DNA of 64,000 bases from Labia minor (taxonomy: Eukaryota; Arthropoda; Insecta; Dermaptera; Spongiphoridae). Shown here piece by piece: positions 59,116 to 64,000 of the stretch. The notes under the pieces are model-generated. The model saw only the letters and a program-made list of their open reading frames with translations, was not told the DNA's origin and did no database searches. How positions within the stretch are numbered: position 1 is the first letter of the stretch; the number at the start of each line of letters is the position of its first letter. The stretch lies in NCBI GenBank assembly GCA_963082975.1, contig OY720344.1, positions 72,258,546-72,322,545 of the forward strand, given 5' to 3'. A program made the translations under genes and the position numbers.

Positions 59116-59605
59116 TCCAAACAATATTTATTACCAATAACATTGTTTATTAATAAATAAGTCTCATTTCATAAGAGATGATGTCTGTATTATTTAATTA
59201 TATAAATGAATTCAAATATTTTTTTTATATTTTTGGTATTTTAGGAGATTGGTTATTTTACTTTTTTCGTATAAATTTATCTTGATTATTAAAAGTCTGA
59301 AAAAATTTTCATAAGAGATGAAGTTTATAGAATAAAATTCTCTATAAATTCTTTTATATAAAATTTTCTATATCTATTATAGTTTTGTAAATAAGCTAAC
59401 TTTTTTTATATTTATTTATTATTCATGAATGTATTTTCGCGAAAATTTTGCCCACTAATTTACACACTAATCACTAATAGAATCTTGTATTATATAAGAT
59501 TAAAATGTTATATAAATAAATTGAAATTATTTGTTATAATAATGATAAAGTATACATTGTATAATTTAAGACTCAACATTATTTCTATTATTTATTTTTC
59601 TAATA
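59116..59605. other. AT-rich DNA, left flank of the LINE
   Basis: No feature except the target-site duplication copy at 59593-59605 (TATTTTTCTAATA). Confidence 0.5.
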
Positions 59606-62600
59606 ACTCTGCCAAGGACGGTCCCAAGCCCGGCTGCAAAAAGAGGAGGGTTGGGCGTGGGGCTAACAACCCCACCCTATAAAAAAACCAATGTTAAAAA
59701 ACATGGACAGAAGCCTCGGATTCGGATGGACTACATAAAAACGACTAAGCAACGAAACACGGACATGATTATTGGAACATGGAACATTTTGAGCTGGAAC
59801 AGACCTGGATATACGCACAAAACTATTCTAGAGTTAGAGAGGCATAAGCTGGATATAACGGCGATCCAGGAGATTAGATGGCCTGGGACTGGTAATATTA
59901 GGGTAAACAAATCGGTGGTCTTCTACAGCGGGAACAATCAGAACAAACACCAGTTCGGGGTGGGCTTTGTGATAAGAGAGACCTTTCTCGAGAATGTTAT
60001 CGCTTTTGAGCCGGTTAACGAAAGGATTTGCTATATGAGAATTCGTGGCAGATTTTACAACTTCTCACTACTATCAGTACACTGCCCTACGGAGGATAAG
60101 GATGAAAACATTAAGGATGAATTCTACTTTGATCTTGAAACCACTATGTCTAAGCTCCCAAGATATGATATGAAAATTGTGATGGGAGACTATAATGCGA
60201 AGCTGGGTAAAGAGAGCGCTCTACGACCATATGTAGGCCTTGAGAGCCTACAATGGGATGCGTCTGGCCAATTTCGCAGCAAACAATAACCTATATGTGA
60301 TGTCTACAATGTTTCCGCACAAGAATATACATAAACAGACTTGGATCTCACCAGACAGTAAGGCCAAAAATCAAATTGACCATATACTTGTGGATGCGAG
60401 ACATAAGTCTTCGGCCCTCGATGTACGAACCTACAGAGGAGCAGACTGTGACTCCGATCATAACCTCGTGGTATGCAAAGTACGCGCAAGAGTCTCTAGG
60501 CATTATGGGAAGCATATAATCAGGGAACAAAAGTACAATATAGAAGGATTTAAAGACCAGGAGAAGTGTATGAACTACCAGAACAGTTTTAGAAACCTTA
60601 AACTAGATGACACCCAAGATGTGAATGCCCAATGGGGTTCCATTAAGGAGCAGATTATAGCTGCTTCAAGTAATAATTTGGGAGTACCCGCCCAAAGAAA
60701 ACGTAATAACTGGATTACACAGGAATGCGAGGTCATGATTGAGGAGAAAAAGAAGGCAAGGCTAGTGATGTTGCAATTTCCGAGTGAAGAATCCATGCGG
60801 AATTTCAAAGTCTTACGTGACCAAGCGACCAAGCGATCAAGAGCTGTAAAAGAAAAGCGGATCAACTAAGACTGGAACAGATAAAAGGATATTTCAACAT
60901 GAATAATCCAAGAAAATTTTACAAAGATCTTAGAGAGGTTAAGGGGGGTTTTAAACCGAGATCGACAATGATTGTAAAAAATGACGACGGTAGACTTATT
61001 GCTGGAAGAAATGATGTTTTAAATACTTGGAGAACGTATTAGGAAGACCTACTTAACCCTCAGAGAACTCTCCCAGAAACCCAATATACCTTTCCTCAAC
61101 CCTCGCAGACCCACCAGGAGCCCCCAACGTTAGAAGAGACTATCTCTGCAATTAACAATCTGAAGAACAATAGATCTCCTGGAAGTGATTCTATTCCTGT
61201 AGAATGTCTAAAATATGGCGGAATTTCCCTACACAAAGCAATCCATCAGCTATTAGTGTCCATCTGGAAATCAGAAACGATGCCAGAGGAATGGAACGAA
61301 AGTATTATCATCCCGATCCATAAAAAGGGAGACAAACTACTGTGTAGTAACTATAGAGGAATCGCGTTGAACAATACCACCTATAAAGTCCTCTCTACTA
61401 TACTGCTTCGGCGATTAACGCCTTATGCCGAGGAGATTCTGGGGGACTATCAATGCGGCTTTCGTAGGAATAGATCGACTTTGAACCAGATCTTCACTAT
61501 CCGTCAATTAATGGAAAAATGTTGGGAATTCAATAAGGACCTGCACCATCTTTTCGTGGATTTTAAGCAGGCCTATGACAACATTAAAAGACCCCAGCTT
61601 TGGAAAATAATGTCCGATTTCGACATCCCAAACAAGCTCGTTTCCCTGACCAGGCTATGTATGGAGGGCTCAAGAAGTCGAGTGAGAGTTGACGGCGCTT
61701 TAAGCGATTCTTTCGAAATCAACACCGGTTTGAAACAGGGAGATGCGCTGTCCCCACTCCTATTTAACATCGCACTTGAAAAGGTCATCAGAGACACCAA
61801 GCCTGGACAGGAGATCCTGGGGACGTCAAGAACATCTCTGGTGGTGGGGTATGCTGACGATCTGGACGTGATTGGAGATGATTTTGGTGTCGTGGAGGGA
61901 GTTTTTGGAAGACTGGAGAGGGGGGCGAGAGAGGTGGGCCTTCAGGTGAACGTGAACAAGACGAAGTACATGCACATGTCCAGATTCTCAAGAATAACTA
62001 TGCCAACTGGAGTCAACATGGGAACCAGTACTTTCGAGAGAGTTGCGGATTTCAAGTACTTGGGCTCTATGGTAACATCCGACAACACAATCCAGTCGGA
62101 AATTGATGCCAGAATCCAGAGTGCATGGCGATGTGTGTACGCAGTCAAAAAACTTCTCTGCTCTCGGGTACTGAGTAGAAGCCTGAAAGAGCGGGTATAC
62201 CAGGTGGTTATAAGACCAGTGATGACCTATGGCAGCGAGGCATGGACCATGACCCTACATGAAAGAAATAAATTGGCACGTAGTGAGAGAAAAATTCTGA
62301 GGATGATCTACGGGCCGGTCATGGATCCTAACACGGGGCGTTTCCGGATTAGGTCCAACCAGGAACTCAGGGAACTATACAAACAACCCGACGTCGTCCG
62401 TCTCATCAAAGCGGCAAGGCTGCAATGGCTGGGTCACCTGCTGAGATCTGGGGACGAGAGCATCCTGGGGAAAGTGTGGAGGAGCACCCCGGCCGGGAAA
62501 AGACCCCTTGGACGACCTCGCCTTAGGTGGAGGGACCAAGTATACCAGGACCTGAAAATCCTTGGTATACAAGACGTCGAGGGTGCTGCTCAGGACCGGA

Positions 62601-62669
62601 CCTACTGGAGGAGAATTGTCCATGAGGCCAAGACCCACCCAGGGTTGTAGAGCCTCGGAGTAGTAGTAG
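59606..62669 (+). mobile_element. RTE-type non-LTR retrotransposon, structurally complete, 13-bp TSD
   Basis: TATTTTTCTAATA at 59593-59605 is repeated at 62670-62682, directly flanking the element (the first T is ambiguous with the tail). The 3' end has no poly-A but a short (TAG)n run at 62661-62669, as RTE-class elements often end in short tandem repeats. The length of 3.06 kb, a single ORF with endonuclease then reverse transcriptase, and a 3' UTR of only about 20 bases all fit. The GC content contrasts sharply with both flanks. Confidence 0.92.
59726..62650 (+). pseudogene. LINE endonuclease-reverse transcriptase, two frameshifts and one stop
   Basis: The protein nicks target DNA and primes reverse transcription there. 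ATG 59726 starts the first frame. Endonuclease motifs appear in order: GTWNILSW, AIQEIRW, SVHCPTEDKDE, MGDYNAKLG; then, after a frame change near 60240-60255, TWISPDSKAKNQIDHIL and SDHNLVV. A compensating frame change near 60820-60866 returns to the first frame, with FYKDLREVKGGFKPR. TAG at 61040-61042 interrupts it. From about 61140, SPGSDSIP, IPIHKKGDK and NYRGIAL are followed by LFVDFKQAYDN and GLKQGDALSPLLFN, then YADD at 61850-61861. The tail has ARLQWLGHLLR and GRPRLRWRDQVYQDL. All catalytic motifs are present, but the copy cannot make one intact protein. Confidence 0.92.
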
Positions 62670-62682
62670 TATTTTTCTAATA

Positions 62683-63424
62683 TTTATTTAATATATTAGT
62701 ATCAAAATTATAGCAAATATATAGAATAGATACCTATATTTATACATATATATGATTGTTTATATTTATATAAATGGATATTTTCAAATAAAATTATAAA
62801 TAAGTCAATTAATTTTAAAGATAAATTCGATAAATATTAATTTAATTTAATGAAATAATTAAATTCATTTCTTAATTAAAAAATTTAGAAAATATATATA
62901 TATGGTACATATAGATAGATAGATATTACAATAAGATTTATTAAATTGGAAATAATTCTTTTATAATCATACTTTCTCGGAAAATATTTAAGTTTCATTT
63001 TATTTGAATATAATTTGATAAACACTACCTATATATAGATTATCGAATGTTATTTGAAAACAAATAATATAAAAGCTATATATCTATATATATCTATATA
63101 TAGATATATAGGCATCTCTTTTTTATTCTTATAGTTTTTTAATAGATTCTGACTTTACATATAATATTTATTTCTATTGGTTTTTTTTTTTTGTTATTTT
63201 TTACTTTTTCATATTATTCTAATATTTTGTTATCCATATTTTCAATCGATTTTTATGACTATATGCAAAATCTATTTTTTTTTTTTGCTTAACTCCAACC
63301 CCCAAGTCTATGTTTTCAAATATGTCCATTATTATTATTCATTCCTTTTTTTTAGTTTGCTTTTTTGGATCTTTTCCGTGATTTCTTTCGTTTTTATTCC
63401 CTTTTATTCAATAGACAAATGTAA
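62683..63424. other. AT-rich DNA, no feature seen
   Basis: T-rich and AT-rich DNA with short GATA microsatellites (near 62911-62926). The 84-codon T-rich open frame is not a gene. Confidence 0.5.
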
Positions 63425-63700
63425 ATTTTAATTCCGGACCTTGAGCCCTTGCTTCTCTAATCTTGAAAGGTCCAAACAAAAAGTCGTCGCGTGTCTGTCC
63501 GTTTTTGCCCGTTTTTATCCCTTTCTCTCGTTTTTCCTACCCCTCTTTTTGTTCATAGTAAATCTTGCGTCGCGGTATAAATCTCCGTAAATGGCGGGGA
63601 AATCCTTGGCTTGTGATTTCTATTAGGAACCAAAGGGAAAGACTGCTAGGGTGCGTCAAGGTAGGAGGGAGGCTAATGCCCAACCCTAAAATACCATCCG
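63425..63700. promoter_or_regulatory. GC-elevated island with TATA-like box
   Basis: Contains GTCGCGGTATAAATCTCCG (TATA-like, about 63570-63588), then AAATGGCGGGGAAA, and CGTTTTTGCCCGTTTTTATC repeats earlier. No coding frame follows. It may be a promoter or enhancer of something outside the window. Confidence 0.3.
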
Positions 63701-64000
63701 GATATAGATTTATTTAATAAAAAACAATAAGAGATTAAATTAAATATAATATCTAAACCACACACATTTTTATATTATTTACTAATAAATGAAAAAACTA
63801 CAAATTTTTTCTATTAGGGGAAAAATAAATATATATATATATATATATGTTGGTATAGGTTTCCGTGAATGTTATTGTTATTATTACTAACAGATTTATC
63901 AGGGATATAATCTCGTATTTTCGATTTTTCAATATGGCTCTAACAATAAGTATCACCAATTGTGGCCACCCCTAATATAGTAAATATAGGTTATTATTAT
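63701..64000. other. AT-rich DNA, (AT)n at 63829-63848
   Basis: No gene seen up to the window end. Confidence 0.5.

Noticed and set aside
59425..59682. 85-codon open frame before the LINE
   Set aside because: Joins AT-rich flank to the LINE 5' end; the LINE boundary at 59606 set by the TSD falls inside it.

Overview
This window looks like AT-rich arthropod (most likely insect) genomic DNA: one developmental transcription-factor exon at the left edge, then about 63 kb with no other intact host protein gene. The clade is inferred from three things. The exon encodes a large Maf protein (the vertebrate MAF/MAFB, insect traffic jam family). The mobile elements are metazoan types: RTE-type LINE, mariner, piggyBac, MULE, hAT MITEs and Helentron-like elements. 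The only intact RNA gene is a standard metazoan tRNA-Asn. The species cannot be named from the sequence; a hemipteroid insect is possible but unproven.

Layout. 694..1 (minus): N-terminal 226+ residues of a large Maf protein, running off the window just inside the DNA-binding region. 700-1010: GC-rich proximal upstream DNA. 1.0-18.3 kb: AT-rich DNA with a tandem duplication, a 150-bp-arm foldback, the tRNA-Asn, three copies of a Helentron-like repeat (H1), two hAT MITEs and a nested 950-bp element. 18.2-18.6 kb: a G-quadruplex-type run next to a GC-rich island. On the minus strand this island has TATA-like and initiator sequences, an open frame and a perfect donor (ATG|GTGAGT). Joined to a possible acceptor just before the Maf start, it keeps the frame and would give a protein with MASEIKM at the junction, like the vertebrate large-Maf N-terminus. 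It may therefore be a distal first exon about 17.7 kb upstream.

19-42.8 kb: a transposon graveyard. It holds an Ulp1-like peptidase fragment, a mariner transposase tail, a MULE remnant with another Helentron-like element (H2) inside it, long inverted-repeat elements, a mariner-ended element carrying an antisense LINE piece, and a truncated piggyBac with one surviving TTAA end. 43-58 kb: islands of higher GC without convincing coding potential, some with clustered transcription-factor-like motifs (SOX, GATA, CRE/MARE cores), between more repeats. As gene-poor DNA upstream of a developmental regulator they are candidate enhancers, which is inference. 59,606-62,669: a structurally complete RTE-type LINE with a 13-bp target-site duplication, but with two frame breaks and one stop codon.

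Most structure in the window is mobile-element insertion and nesting, several cases with exact target-site duplications. The repeat families H1 and H2 share one architecture: a 5' terminal inverted repeat, a subterminal 3' partner and a 3' hairpin. They also share an internal module, a microsatellite followed by a motif ending ATGAAATTTGGTA.
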